From Pseudisothecium myosuroides (Eukaryota; Streptophyta; Bryopsida; Hypnales; Lembophyllaceae), in assembly GCA_951799445.1 (NCBI GenBank), contig OX637287.1:806001-870000 (forward strand): DNA of 64,000 nt, written 5' to 3'. Numbering within the stretch: the first letter of the stretch is position 1; the number at the start of each line of letters is the position of its first letter. Under the pieces are notes generated by a model that worked only from the letters and a program-made list of their open reading frames with translations, was not told where the DNA came from and did no database searches. Made by a program: the position numbers and the translations under genes. Below are positions 1-12,447 of the stretch, piece by piece.

Positions 1-134
1 TACGCATTTTACGCTCACGATTACAGTCTGGTTTTCAGGCACTTGGTATTTCTTGTATTATATTAAAAACTTACTAGTGCTTAATCACAATTATTTGTAC
101 TGTAGGTTGACATCTGACTGTTCTTTTTATGCAG
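1..134 (+). other. Intron of the SEC16-like gene (partial)
   Basis: T-rich sequence upstream of the acceptor at 133-134. It has stops in all forward frames and a pyrimidine-rich run (TTCTTTTTATGCAG) just before the exon, as expected of a plant intron 3' end. Confidence 0.6.
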
Positions 135-885
135 GTATGTTGATACCTTCAACAAGGGGGGTCCAACTGCCCCAGGAAAATCTGTAATGGGATCTCTCAT
201 TCCCTCTCCAATGCCAAGTGGTGGGGGTATGATGTCATCGCCTGCCATGTTTGTTCCGGGTCCTGTTCCTTCGACTTCTTTTAATGAGAGTAACAGCGAT
301 GTAGGTGACAACTTTCTTGGTGGAGCTTCTTCAAGAAATGGTGATGCAAGCACTAGTGTGGGACCATTGTCGGATACAGCAAACTCACATCCCAACATGG
401 ATTTAGGCATAGGTTATCCTTCCTCTACACGTCCCATGATTCCTCAGTTGTCAACTGCTGAAAATGCTCTTGCATCTTTCAATTCCGAAAGTACAGTCCT
501 CAGCTCGCATGGAGAGCCTCCTATGTTTGGAGTTGCTCATGCAAGGTCTTCTTCCTGGAGTGGATATCCAAGTTCATTTCAGAATCCGCTCATTCCTGGG
601 GAGGAAGACGGCTTTGGAGCATCCTTTAGTGGTCATGATAGGCGAACTGGCTCCGGAGATATGTCTCACGTACCGGCTATGTCAGTGGCACAGTCTTCTT
701 ATACCAACTTTTACTTACCCAACGGCAGTGGGGTCAACACTTCCGTGCCAGCACCGCCCTCAGTTATCCCCAGTGCAGCTGGTGATATTCGGGATCCCAA
801 TAGACAAACTATGGGACAACCGTTTAGAGGAAGTCAGTCTGTGGATTCCTTGACTGGAGAGGAGATGCAGGAAGTAGAGCTTTAG
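135..885 (+). CDS. SEC16: SEC16-like COPII scaffold protein, C-terminal exon (partial)
   Basis: SEC16 organises ER exit sites and COPII vesicle budding on the ER surface. What is visible is the last coding exon. It follows a splice acceptor (TTTATGCAG, ending at 134), and codons run from 136 to the TAG at 883-885. The exon opens with YVDTFNKGG, the motif that starts the disordered tail of plant SEC16 (MAIGO5) proteins, and ends in an acidic EMQEVEL like the family C-terminus. Between them lie about 240 residues rich in Ser, Pro, Gly and Met, with no folded domain expected. An ATG at 187 is internal and not the start. The rest of the gene lies before the window. The family call rests on the YVDTFNKGG motif and the tail; it was not searched. 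Confidence 0.8.
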
Positions 886-2722
886 GGCATGTGGTGCTCT
901 TAGATCATAACCTTCTTTTTTCTTTTTCCGTTACCCCTGTAATTTTCAACGATTAGATACTGTAACTTAATATGCATGTGTGCAACACAACATGTTAGTA
1001 CAATCATACCCTCGTAAAGCCTGTGGGGATGATACAAATGGTCCAGTGAGAGCATGACTGCCAGGTGATGTCCTCAACTGGCTGATTCATTGGCTGGGGT
1101 TCCAGTGCCGACGAAGCCTGTCGAAACATGTTGGCTGTAAGCTGGTAATTGCCTTCACATTCTTTTTCCTTATTTATACTCGAAACTGAGTGATTTCCAG
1201 ATTCCTTGCATTTTGATTTGGTTAGGTCTCAACTTATGGAGATCACCGAAAGGGGAAAGATTTTTGTGTGATGCGCAATATTATCATTCATTGGATCGTT
1301 CAGCTAGTTTATTTGGGATAATCTGTATTGGTCATTTCTTTTAAATATTGTTTTCTTTCCTTCTACTGGATTATCAATTCAAATCCTTTATTTGCAAAGT
1401 GTGAAGGCAGAGTACAGCGATGTCTGTTTCACTTCATTGGTTTGACACAGTATGTACTAGGTATTTGGTCAAGGTCTGGGACGCCTGAAAGGGTTACTGG
1501 ACATAACCCTTGCGTCCAGACTAAATGAGGACCATCAGAGCTTGGAGATATACGACTCTCTGCGCATGGGGAGAATGGGGATTATGATCTTGAACTCTCC
1601 TCTTCCCAAAATGCAATGGGCGATGTAGCAATGAAATAAATACTAGAGAGTGGAAACGTAATTGTGGATTTTGTGGTCTGCTGATTTTGCAGGGCCTGGT
1701 CAGGCGGAATGAAGTTTAGTAGGGGCTGCAGGTTATTGATTAGCATGGAAATTTGTGATGCTTTTCAGTGAGTAAGCAGTGCAGAGCTTAATTTACTGTA
1801 ATTAACATATACGATGGATACATAATTCTGAATGCTGGGTCTGAATTCCATTTTGATTCTGGTTAGAAGTCTATCATAAGAGAAGGAATCGATGGCAGTT
1901 GTACGATATACTGAAACTTGTGTGGATGTGCTGAAACTTGTGTTTTTATGAAATTTTTAAGTAATTCATGTCCGTCCTAGCTGCTAGGGGCCGCCCGGAC
2001 TAAACTACAGTACGATGGGTTTAACATTAAGGTAAGCATTCGCAAACCAACACACTAAGAAAAATGACTATATACTTATGTTCTATTGAGTCTATGCTTT
2101 GCTCAGTTTCACTTGTGTGCTCTACTCTGAAAATGAGTGGGCAAAATCCAAATGTGTAAACATAAATGTTGCATTATCATGTGCATACTACAATCCTAGA
2201 AAACTTGAAGTACAAAGCAATTATGTTTTGGAAGCATAGGAGGGGGTTCAAATTCAGACCCTCTTCTTCAAAGCGTCCCACAGGTGAACTCAAAGGCAAC
2301 AGTGAGAGTGGATGTGAGTTGGAATGCCCATAATGTTAGAGCATTAATGAGATTTGTTCATACTATGTCCCAAAATAATTCTGTGGTTTGAAAACACTAG
2401 TTAAATTAAGCCTCAAATTTTGTCCAAAAAAAAATGGTACCATGTGCTTATAGTATATGTTACAATAGCATATACTTGCAATATCCATACCATTATAGTA
2501 TTGTATTGTGAGAAATTGTTATCTACATATTTATTTTTTCCAGTGCAATTCCAAACTAAGCTTACTTTAACCAATGTTTTCAAACTATGGAATTGTTTTG
2601 GGGCAGAGTAGTATTTCTTTAATGGATGGAATAAGAGCTAGGAAGGGTCCATTTCAAAGCCAAGGTGTGTCCACTTAATTTTTGTAAATGGGAATTGATT
2701 GCCCAATTGCCTTCTACACATA
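886..2722. other. SEC16 3' flank and intergenic DNA, no gene seen
   Basis: The first few hundred bases are probably 3' UTR. Further on the sequence is AT-rich with only short ORFs (1328-1528, 2420-2611) that show no codon bias or family motif. No RNA gene or repeat boundary was recognised. Confidence 0.4.
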
Positions 2723-3645
2723 TTAACCCCTAAAGTTCCTTGACTATGTTTTCACCAAAAACGTTCCAAAACTGCCATTTCTAGTACAAGTACCAAATTT
2801 TAAAAAGAAAACTTTTTTAGACACATATAACTGTAGGATCTTATAGTATTCTAGTTTTAGAAGACGTGGAAAAAATTTCAGAATTTTCCACCATGCAGAT
2901 TGGAAGATATTAGCATTTGAATTGGCAAAGATCCTTTTTTTGTCCTTGCAAAAAACAGGATTACAAGGTCACATTTGTATGAAAATATGTACAAAATGGT
3001 GGTGCTTCTTTGAATTCTTATTTCTAAACAAGTTGGCTACATGCTTAAAAAATTTCAAATCATTTGGAATTGTACAACATATAGGAAAAAAATAGTAAGT
3101 AGGAAAAAGTAGAGAATGATTCAAAACACTAAATTGTTAAGAATTTAATTATGGAATTGAAAAATTCCAATCCCAATGGTTGTAATGTTGTAATAAACAA
3201 TCTATATCCTATAATTTTATTTTTTTCAATTTTTTTTTAAAATTGAGTGACATAAACAACTTCAAAGTTTATTTTAGAGTAGAAAATCCATAACTGCCTG
3301 CAAAATAAAATTCCTCATAATTTTTGACTCATTGATCGAAATGGAATGATTCAAAGCTTTCCACATATATATAAATTTAGAAAACCAATTTCAAATTTTT
3401 ATTTTTGAAAAAAATGATTTTTTCAGATCTGCCCGGATTGCCCGCCCGGTGAAAAAAATAACATATTAGGCCATAACTTTTGACTCCTATTTTGAAATGT
3501 CATGAAATTTAGTGCACATGAAAGATATTCCTTGTCCCCACCTTCTATTAAAATTTCAGCTTAAAATATGAAAATCTCTAGTCACACATACCTACCCAAA
3601 ATCGCTATGTTGCTAAAAATAGTAGGCTGGTCCTTTAGGGGTTAA
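2723..3645. mobile_element. TTAA-flanked non-autonomous DNA transposon, subfamily A (E1)
   Basis: The left end reads TTAACCCCTAAAG (2723) and the right end CTTTAGGGGTTAA (to 3645). This is a perfect 13-bp inverted terminus that includes the 4-bp TTAA target duplication. The 923-bp body has no ORF of note. Its right half shares long stretches with the truncated copy ending at 48254 and, inverted, with the copy starting at 63640. CCC..GGG ends at TTAA are typical of piggyBac; some Sola elements also use 4-bp targets. Confidence 0.8.
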
Positions 3646-4019
3646 AAGAATATAGGGTTCGTTTAAGTTTAGTTAGGATTGCATTTAGAAACCTTGTATA
3701 TTATTTTTTGAATGTTGCAATGTTTGTTTTTGGTCAAGCCATATCTTTTTTAGATTGTGTGTGTGTTGGTTTTACAAGGCCTAAGATTACAAATAGGTGC
3801 CTATTGCAGAATTCTTCAGAAATTCATAAATAATTCATAAATGCTCCAAAAAATATGAAACCACTTGTGTTAGATTCCGCATCAATTTTTCTTCAAGTGA
3901 AAAATAAGGGAAAATACTTTTGGACATCTTAAACCCGTCATAAAGACCGACCAGCCCATAAAGTAACGGTTTATGAGCACACTATCTTAAATAAATTGCA
4001 AAAGTGTCATTGTATTTAT

Positions 4020-5560
4020 TCATAGTTAGTAGACTTCCTTTAAAGTGTCCTTAGACTTTCAATTAAGTGTCCCTAAAAAATGTCATTGAACTAATCCCTT
4101 ATTTTTAATGGCGATGTGATTTGTTGACTCCTAATTTTGTTAGATTTCAAACTAATTGAAAAATGTCATTAAATTTTATTCTCTTAATTGCAATTTGTTG
4201 ATTGTTAATTTTGTTAGATTTCAAATTCAAGTCCAACTATATGACGGTTTCATTGGTCTAAGGAGCTTCCACTATGAAAATTCATAGAAATTACATGCCA
4301 TTCTGAAAAATCTATTTTTTTTTCACCCCTAAAGGACCAAAGTCCCCTCGGGGGACACTTGGGATTTCGGGCAGGCTTGTGCAACCTGAAAATTTGACCT
4401 GATTTTTTTAAACTTTTTTTGAAGATAGGAAATCACATAAGCTTTCTAGAAACATAATTTTTTTTTTCAATTGGTGCCCAGGAGCAAAAGTTATGCCACC
4501 TGAAGTCAAAAAAAAATTTGCCGGGCAGAAAAAAAAAACTTTAAAAAAATGAATTTTTAAAAAAAAAAATTCTTTCTCAAAGATCATATTTTTGTCTATA
4601 TTTGAAGCTTTGATTCATTCTATTTGGACTAAAAATGAGAAAATTATGGACAATCTTGTTTTTTGGGCAATCTAAGCATCTTAAAAAAACAACTTACAGA
4701 ATTCATTTTTGAACGCAATTTTCAATTTCTTTTCAATTTCTTTTTGACAAGGTTAAATTTGTTTGCAAGAACAATCTCACCATTGGAATTATGGTGTTTT
4801 AATTCCACCTAAGAGCTATTAACAATTTAGTGTTTCGTTCAATTTTGGACCTACTTCTACATAACAATTTTTTTATATGTGAAAATCAAGTTTTGACATT
4901 TAAAATTTTTTTTCCCTAACTCTCAACTCAAATGTTCAATATAAAAAAATTTAACTTTATGACGGTGCAAACAAAATCCACAAATGGTGGTCAAAGTCAT
5001 CTAAAATTGCAGGCCACAATTCAAAAAACTTCTTTTTCCAACTTCAAATGCTAATATCTTCCAATCCGTATGGTCAAACTTCATGAAATTTTTACCACAT
5101 GATCTGAGATAAGTTAAGTACAAGGTCCTATTGTTAGATTCTAAAAAAAAGTTTTTTTTTGGTTTAGGGAGTGATCGCAGCAGAAATGGCAGTTTTCACT
5201 GGTTTTGGAGCCAGAAAATGCCTTGGTCCTTTAGGGGTTAATTCATGATTTTCAATTGCTAATACTCAAAAAAAAATTGGAAAAGGTACCTCCAACTATG
5301 TTAAATTGTTTGTGTTGACGGTTATAGGTGTTTCCACAATTGAGACTCAATTGTTTTACTTGTCTTTAGATTCACTCAAACTGTATTTTCATCACACTCC
5401 ATTTTGCAAATTAAAACATGGTCTTAACACATGTTTTCTAGTTTTATATATCATTTTTTTGACCACTGCTTATCAATGTACTTTGAGATGCCATAATATA
5501 ACAAAGATTATTTCAGTCAACTTTAAAACATATGTCCAATGCTAATTTATTAGACTACAA
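4020..5560. repeat. Dispersed repeat interrupted by a TTAA element (filled site)
   Basis: 4020-4325 and 5242-5340 together match 8330-8680 with many substitutions. Examples are the agtagacttcc start and the shared stretch around attcatgattttcaattgc. The copy at 8330 lacks the 4326-5241 insertion and so acts as an empty site. Confidence 0.6.
4326..5241. mobile_element. TTAA-type non-autonomous transposon, subfamily B (E2)
   Basis: Left end CCCCTAAAGGACCAA at 4326; right end TTGGTCCTTTAGGGGTTAA to 5241. The right target is TTAA; the left flank is TTCA, probably a mutated TTAA. Just inside the left end is a small palindrome (GTCCCCTCGGGGGAC). The internal motifs (the GCCCGG... motif, an AAGCTTTGATTCATTC block, GAAATGGCAGTTTTCACTGG near the right end) recur in E3, E5, E6 and E10. 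It is about 915 bp and non-coding. Confidence 0.78.
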
Positions 5561-7190
5561 TAAGTGCAAATTGAATTTCTATGAATGACGCAATCCTTTC
5601 GCGCGCTTGCGCATGTGTGTGTTTTGGGCCAATTAACTATGTTAATAATTTCCCAAAATTTAGGCACCATTTGGATTATTTATTTTTTGACCAAGGTGCT
5701 AGAAAGCTACAGTAACACCTAAATCATTTTTTTGAATTTTGTACATTTTTGCCTATATATTTTTATAGAGATATTATTCACTATATTATCATCAAATTGG
5801 TCACAATGGATGGATATCTTATTAATAAGATTCACAAATTTTTTAGGATGAATGAGAAAGTGTTTGGTTGAAACCTTGCCCTTGAAGGCAAGCTTTTCAT
5901 CATTTAGAATATAAACTTCGGAGGGCTTAGTGGCTAAGTCCAATTGTGGTGTTTGTGAAGTTTTTTTATTGCATTTTTGTAAATCCATTCCTTTTTTTGG
6001 CAACACATGTGGGCAAAATTGCACCATTGCCAAACAATTTTCTCCTTCTAGAATTTATAAAGTAGTCTTTTTATGTCAATGTTTTTTCCATCTCTAAAAA
6101 AAGATTTGGACAAAATTGCCAAATGTGGATGAAAAAGTGTATGAATAAAATCAAAAAACAATTTTTGTTTCCAGCATGAATGAGTTTAGAAATACTTTCC
6201 TTTGTCTTTGTAAAAGTATTAGTGATTGCCATCTCTGTACTTCTTCTAAAATGAAAAATAATTTTTCCACCAGTTAGCCAAGGTAGACAAGCCCAATTCT
6301 ATTTGCTTCTTAATTCCAACAATAGACTAGTCCAATTAAGTCACCCTGCTTTGGGCTCAATTCCGTCCAAAAAACAACCAAATCCATTTTGGTTATGACA
6401 AAATACTTAGAACTTGACTTGGCGGTTATGGGTTGTATATGGGACATTTGTAACTCGTCTATGACCGATTTTGTGATTCTAGGGCAGACCACTTCAAAAA
6501 ATCACAAAAATCACAATTTTAATTGTAAAATTATATTTCCACTTGGGTTTGATTCATGAAACGTGCTCACACCTATGAAAAATATGTGCCCCTCTTGGAG
6601 TTGGCCCCAACATACTCAGATTGCAAATCAGGGTGGTAATAAGGTAGGAGGCTGTAAAACAGAGCGGGCATTAAGAATGGATCCTATAAATGGCTGTGAA
6701 ATGGACATGAGTTGGTTCTAAAATTGACTAGTATAGTCATTAAATGAATCAAGGAGACAAGCATTATTAATTGCAAGAGCCAATCATTCTCTTTGCTTTC
6801 CCTATTTTTATTTAGAATTGCAAGTGAACCGTTTATGAAAGACCTAGGGTCACAAATAGGGACCTATGATCCAACTCGTTTGAAAATTCATAAGTAATTC
6901 AAAAATGCTCGGAAAAATACAAAACCAGTTGGGTTAGATTCCTCATCAATTTCTCTATGTCTGAAAAATGAGCTAAAAATATTCCCGTTCAAGGAAATAC
7001 AAGAAAAAGGGGGACCAGCCCTTAGATGCTCCATTTCTGAGCCTCCTACCTTAGGCTTGTCTACCTTATCACTCCTGGAAGAAGTACGGAGATGGCAATC
7101 ACTAATATTTTCACAAAGACGTCGACGCCTTGGAAGTGCCGGCATTGACGTCGACGAGTCGCTCTGTTGCAGTTATTATTGAAGGTATGG
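5561..7190. other. Intergenic AT-rich DNA with diverged repeats, no gene seen
   Basis: Short ORFs at 5719-6033 (-), 6310-6492 (-) and 6888-7145 (-) show no recognisable family. The block at about 6835-7000 is a diverged copy of about 3775-3920 (shared cataaataattca...atgctc phrases). It is ancient repeat DNA. Confidence 0.4.
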
Positions 7191-7194
7191 ACTT

Positions 7195-7740
7195 ACTAGT
7201 GTGGCCTTTGTTGTTGCTACTATCAAAATAAAAGTAGAAGTAGTTTTTTGATTTTCAAATTCCTGAAAACTTTAAAAATCAATAATTTTCACACTATGAG
7301 TCAAAACGCTATGAAACAAAGCTCATGCACCCCTCTTCGCAGACAGCTTTCCGACGGTACCAAACAGTGTTTTTTTTTTTCATTTTCCATGAAGTGGCAA
7401 AGTGGCGATATTAAATGTTACGGTGGTGCTCCAAGTTTCAACATTCATCCACGTACTAGATAGAAAATGTGATACTACGTATCTATAATTCTATTTTCAT
7501 TCACAATGTGGCGATTTCATCCAAGATTTTTCTTGAACTTGAAGTTTTTTGGCGATTTCATCCAAAATTTTACTAAAAATTTCCTATAGGCTTGGTGCTA
7601 GGTCAAAAATTTTGGTGCAATTTTGCACCAAATCGCCGGAAAAAAAAAACACTGGTACCAAAGACGCGACAAGGGGATGCACGGTTTCTAATATCTCAAC
7701 ATAACAAACAACACAAAACAAAATAAACAAAATGATGAAC
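7195..7740 (-). repeat. Copy of the ~280-bp 'GGGGTGCATGGGCTTTG' repeat, split by a MITE
   Basis: On the minus strand this is the unit also seen at 8870-9130, 48540-49620 and 57120-58680. It shares the TTTGTTATGTTGAGAT start, the ...GGGGTGCATG... core and a CACACTAGTAAG end. A hAT-type MITE (7365-7654) sits within it, at GTACCAAA. Confidence 0.6.
7365..7654. mobile_element. hAT-type MITE, 290 bp, with 8-bp target duplication
   Basis: The termini are CAGTGTTTTTTTT and AAAAAAAACACTG. Immediate direct repeats GTACCAAA lie at 7357-7364 and 7655-7662. An 8-bp duplication with CAGTG..CACTG ends is the hAT pattern. The interior (gtggcgat...ggtggtgctcc...acattcatccacgta) recurs at 59183-59481 and, inverted, at 42643-42942. 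Confidence 0.85.
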
Positions 7741-9812
7741 AAGCAACCTCACTTAAGGTATGTATGGAAAGCTACTATAGGCAGTTGGAGAGTTGGTTAG
7801 TGGCAACACCAATTATGTATCAACTGGTGTGAATATGGAAATGTAAGTGTTAGGTAACTACACCTAAAATTACAGAAATAAACAATTCAACATGGTTCCC
7901 ATTATGATATTGAAAAACTTTTTGTTAGATCTTGTTGGTAGTCAAAAGAGGATTCTAGATTTTCTAAGATTGCATTTTTAGAACACCATATGAATAAACT
8001 AAAAAATTTCAAAGGATTAAAAACAAGTGTTTCCAAACCAACCATAGACTCTCGTGAGTAGTGGGAGTACATTTTAGACAAGAATCTAGAGTGTGTGGGC
8101 TTAAAAGCAATTGAAATTAGGTGTAGTTACCTAAATGAGTGAAGTGGATTGCATAGCTCCATGCTTTCATGGCTTCCATTCATTGCATTTACAAAAAGTG
8201 CTCAAATGAGCATTGATTCCCTAGATACAACAATCCGACATCTAATGCAGACTTGAAGATAAAGAGCTCAAGATGGTACAGTGAAAACATCCAAATTTGT
8301 CCTTGCACCCTCTCCTTACAAGTAGACTTCCATTAAACCATGCCCCCTAAAGTGTCATTAAATTGTTCTCATATTTCATTGCGTTCTATTGATTGTTGAT
8401 TTCTCTAGATTCAATATTAGTACCAAGCAATGTGATGGTTTCAATGGCCTAGGGAGTTCCCCTTTGAAAATTCGTAAAAATGACACGTCATTATCAAGCA
8501 ATTATCAAAGGTTCCCAATTATCCCAAAATTCTAATTATTTTCTTGAAAATTCATGATTTTCAATTGCTAATACTTCAAGAATATTTGTTCAAGAGAAAG
8601 GTGCCTCCAACTATGTTATTGAATTGCTTATTTTGATGGTTTTAGATGTTTCCACGGTTAAAGTAGGACAATGTTCATGAGAGACACTTCTCTATCACAT
8701 ACAATTCAATCCTTGTGAGGATTGCAGGGGATGTCCAAGTACGAGGACCCTTCTCATCTTCAAAAGGTATATACAAGCCCTACATATAGAATGAGAAACT
8801 TGAGTATCTTCTTCATTTAATTGCTTCTAATGCCCCAAGACATCCATCCATCCATACCTTTAATATAGCCTGTTATTTTCTTTTGTTTGTTTTGTTTCTT
8901 ACTCATGGACCGTGCGTCCCCTAGCTGCGTTCCTTGTATTATTGAAAAGCCCTTGGCAAGGAGGGGTGCACGGGCTTTGTTTCGTGGCATTTGGACCTAC
9001 GATGGGAAAGTTATTGAATATTGAAGTTTTTATAAATGAAAAAAGTATAGGAAATTACTTTTACTTTTATTTGGATTGTGGCAGTAGCAGAGGGCACACT
9101 AGTAAGTTATACAAGTTATACATTAAGATTTGAGACCAAGTCTCATCTCTACTGTCTAAACCACACACACAGGTAATCCGGTTTGAATCCTCAATCCATA
9201 TTTGAAGATGTCAATAGAACAAATGTTGGAGCTCCTTTCTAGCCCTTGGAAATATTTAGTTATTCCATAGGCTCATTCCTAGGGTTTTTTTCATTTATTT
9301 TAGATAGTACAAAATGCAATCAACAGTGGAGTGATGAATCAATTTTGGATGAATAGATTTCAAGAAATGGTAGCATTTTGCAATTTCATCCATTGAAAAA
9401 AGAAGAGCATCTCGCCAAATATTCCCTGTAAAAAAATTTGTATTGCTTTTTAGCAAAAATTCGCTCAGTTAAAAAAACCTTACTCATTCCTTGCTCAAAC
9501 AAAACTGACGCCACCACCACAAGGCCAACAAAATCTATCCTCATTTTTTGGAAGAGGCTTGCAAACATACAAGAAGGTAATCTTTGGGGCCATTACATAA
9601 ATTGATTTTCCTTTTAAAATAAGTGTTGTATGATTCCACCAAATTTCACATGATCAATTGAATTGATTTAAAAAAATACATGGTAGAACTGGTCACTGGA
9701 TTGAAGAAAAAATTGACTTGTTTATAATTTTGTCATAGAATAGAAAAATTTCAATCCCAATGGTAAAAAAAGTGTGGTGCGAATTCCACACCCTATCAAA
9801 TGGGTTTGTTTT
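7741..9812. other. Intergenic DNA with repeat fragments, no gene seen
   Basis: Contains the empty-site copy of the dispersed repeat (8330-8680) and a single ~280-bp repeat unit (about 8870-9130) with AAGGAGGGGTGCACGGGC. Short ORFs at 8912-9133 and 9386-9568 lie in repeats or have no family features. Confidence 0.45.
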
Positions 9813-9829
9813 TTAACTAATGAAAATCA

Positions 9830-11810
9830 AGGTAAAAAATGAACTTCTGTCAATTACACTAGGAGAGATCTTACATACGTGCATGTTAGATAAACTCATA
9901 TCATTCACTTCACTCATCAAAATAGAATCAATCAAAGGTTTCTCCACCGTATCCCAGAAGATGGTCATGTTTACATAACCCAAATCCACCTTACAATTCT
10001 CTAGGATCATTCTCACCATCTTTGTCTTGCCTCTAGCTGCAAGCTTGTGAATTGGCTTCCTCAATATTTCAATGTCTTGGCCTTGATACAACAAATCTTG
10101 ATGTGGCTCCCAGGTATCAAAAGCTATCCCTACATCCACAAGTAGAAATCAAAACACTTCAGGGTTGTTGCACAAACAAGCCTTGTGAAGGAGAAGGAAT
10201 TGTCTCTTCATCGTGTCCGGCCATGAGGCACCCAAGTATCATAACGTCTGAAGACTTTCCTCTCTTATACAGATGAGCGCCATGTAGGGATGTCTCTCTC
10301 AGGTTGGAAGCCCCACGTGCTCTTTTCTACAATGTACTTGACTCCCTCATTATAATCTAACTTGCAGAAATAGTGCACCAAATTTTTTTCTTCTACGTCC
10401 ATGACCATGTCCCAGGATGGGTTGTAAATCATGTAGTTTGGCACACCAAGGAACTGCTCTTTGAACCTCAACACCATGCTCTGGTAATCACTGGACCTTG
10501 GGAAGACATGGTCGACCCTTTTATACAAAACGGAGCATTGACTAGGACTGTAGGATTCTGAATTGAACATCTCGGAGATTATATCATTTACTTCGGTGAG
10601 GCATTGCTCAAGAGTTGTTCTATTGTCCCTCTTGGCGCTGCAACAGCTAGCAATCAACTTCTTCAACCAAGAAAGGTCAATTCTATTTGCACTTCCCAAT
10701 ACATAGTCTAGGAAGTAACTCTGGCATTCTTCACTATACTTGTCTGCTAGGACTTAGTCTTCATTTGTGAAGTTGTCAAAGATGTTGCCATCCCACACCA
10801 TCTCAACTAGAACCATGCCCAACGAATACATGTTAGATAGGTATGGATTGGACACAATCTTGCTTTACAAATCGAGTTCACCCTTGGAGGATCAATGATC
10901 TCCGACGTAGCCCTAAACAAGGACCCGCCTTAACTGCAAAGGTAAGAGACGCCATTATGGCAAAAACGCAAGCCAAAGTTAATCCACTAGCTTTGGCACC
11001 AAGATCTTGTCGAGTAGAGTGTTGGTGCCTTTTAGGTCCCTGTGGTATACGTTTTGCGAATGACACACTGTCAAGGCAATCACAATCTCCCTGAATAGAT
11101 TCAGCTTCTGCATCCACCACAACACCTCATCCGCTTCTCAAAGCCGGCACATGATGTGAGCTCCCTCTTCAACATCACACTTGTGTTTGAACACATCCTT
11201 CCCTTGTCATTGGAGGAAATCATTCAAATTTTAGCCTCACACATAATCTGTCACAACGCACAGACAACCCAGATCCTGGCTCATTGGGGGCCTGTAGACC
11301 GCCTCAAAGTTTATGTGACCCCACAAAACTCTAAGCTTGTTTGCTTCTTTGATGAGCTCAACAACGTTTGTCTACCTAGGGTCTACTCGCTTTACAGCCA
11401 CTTTGAGTGGCATTTCTACCTCCTCTAGCTTCGCGCTTCTTGCTTAGATGACATGCCAACAATATACAATGATAATTCCAAAAGTTGGAAGAGGCTTGAT
11501 GGGAAGATTAGCTCTAACAACTTTTGAAGGGTACCCACGTAGATAGTACCAAAGCTCCCTGCCTTGACTGTCTTGAATCTTGAAGTTCCGGTGCCATGAG
11601 GAAACGTGCGTGATGTTTCTTCATTGACATCCTTGTCAAGCTAGAGACTAGTTAGGGCATACATGTCCCTATCGCTATCAAATATATGCTTTGATGTGGG
11701 CCAATCATCATCAAATGCACTTATATTCTTTTTTTTAATATCAAATGCAGGCGTTGACATGTTGGATCCTCTCTACTAAGGTCACTCCTCTAAGTTCTGC
11801 TAAACCAGGT
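9830..11810 (-). pseudogene. Degenerate copy of the kinase-ankyrin gene (copy A)
   Basis: The minus strand matches the copy at 27466-30098 across the N-terminal leader, kinase lobes and the region after the kinase (SSDYQSMV..., ...NEGVKYIVEKSTWGFQPERD, AFDTWEPHQDLLYQ). Homology even extends into the 5' flank (ttggatcctctct). It is heavily broken: in-frame stops (for example a TAA after NED near 10755) and several frame changes scatter the frame into pieces (10265-10699, 9813-10139). Homology stops near 9960, so the ankyrin part is missing. It still preserves CAG and an undeleted leader where copy B has a stop and a 10-bp gap, so it is informative about the ancestor. Certainly non-functional as a kinase. 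Confidence 0.75.
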
Positions 11811-12447
11811 AAGTAACTCCACTATAATCTGCAAGGAGGCTCGGATTATAAATTCATTTTCAAGCTAATTATGTAATTATAATAAATGAAATAAATTTTA
11901 TTAGTAATTTTTTTGAATAAATATAGGTTGACATAATATATTAACTCAAATTTTAAAATAAAATATCATATTTTTTTTTAAATACACATTTAATTGATAA
12001 TTAAAACTACCATTTCAATGATGTCACATTAGACAAACTGTCCATCCAAACCGTTCGATTTGTCCACCCGTCCCGGCCATCCGGGACATCCGATGACCCT
12101 AATCTACCCAATGTGACTACTTTAAGGTAGTTACATTGTCCGTCCGATTCACCGATTCACTTGTTGAGAATGCAAAATAACGAGACATACTTAACCAAAA
12201 AACATACATAAACTCCATCAATTGTGAAGATTCAAACTCGCAGCTTAGAACAAATCACGTCCTATTGGCAGCACGCAAAGAAGTAGACATTAGTTCAGAT
12301 CCGCAGTACGGAAAGTAGAACACATTAATTTCGATCCACAGCAGCTAAATCAAACTAGAAGGCATTACGAGTCTTGTGAAATGATTTGTTAGCACGCATG
12401 TTGAACGCAAATTTTGCTACTGCACTTTGGCAAACCTGAATCTCTTG
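11811..12447. other. Spacer between the two kinase-type genes
   Basis: AT-rich for the first 250 bases, then mixed sequence that is probably the 3' UTR of the minus-strand gene starting near 13943. No other feature recognised. Confidence 0.35.

Noticed and set aside
81..410. 109-codon minus-strand ORF over the first exon
   Set aside because: It overlaps the SEC16 exon antisense, with no motif; it is a shadow frame.
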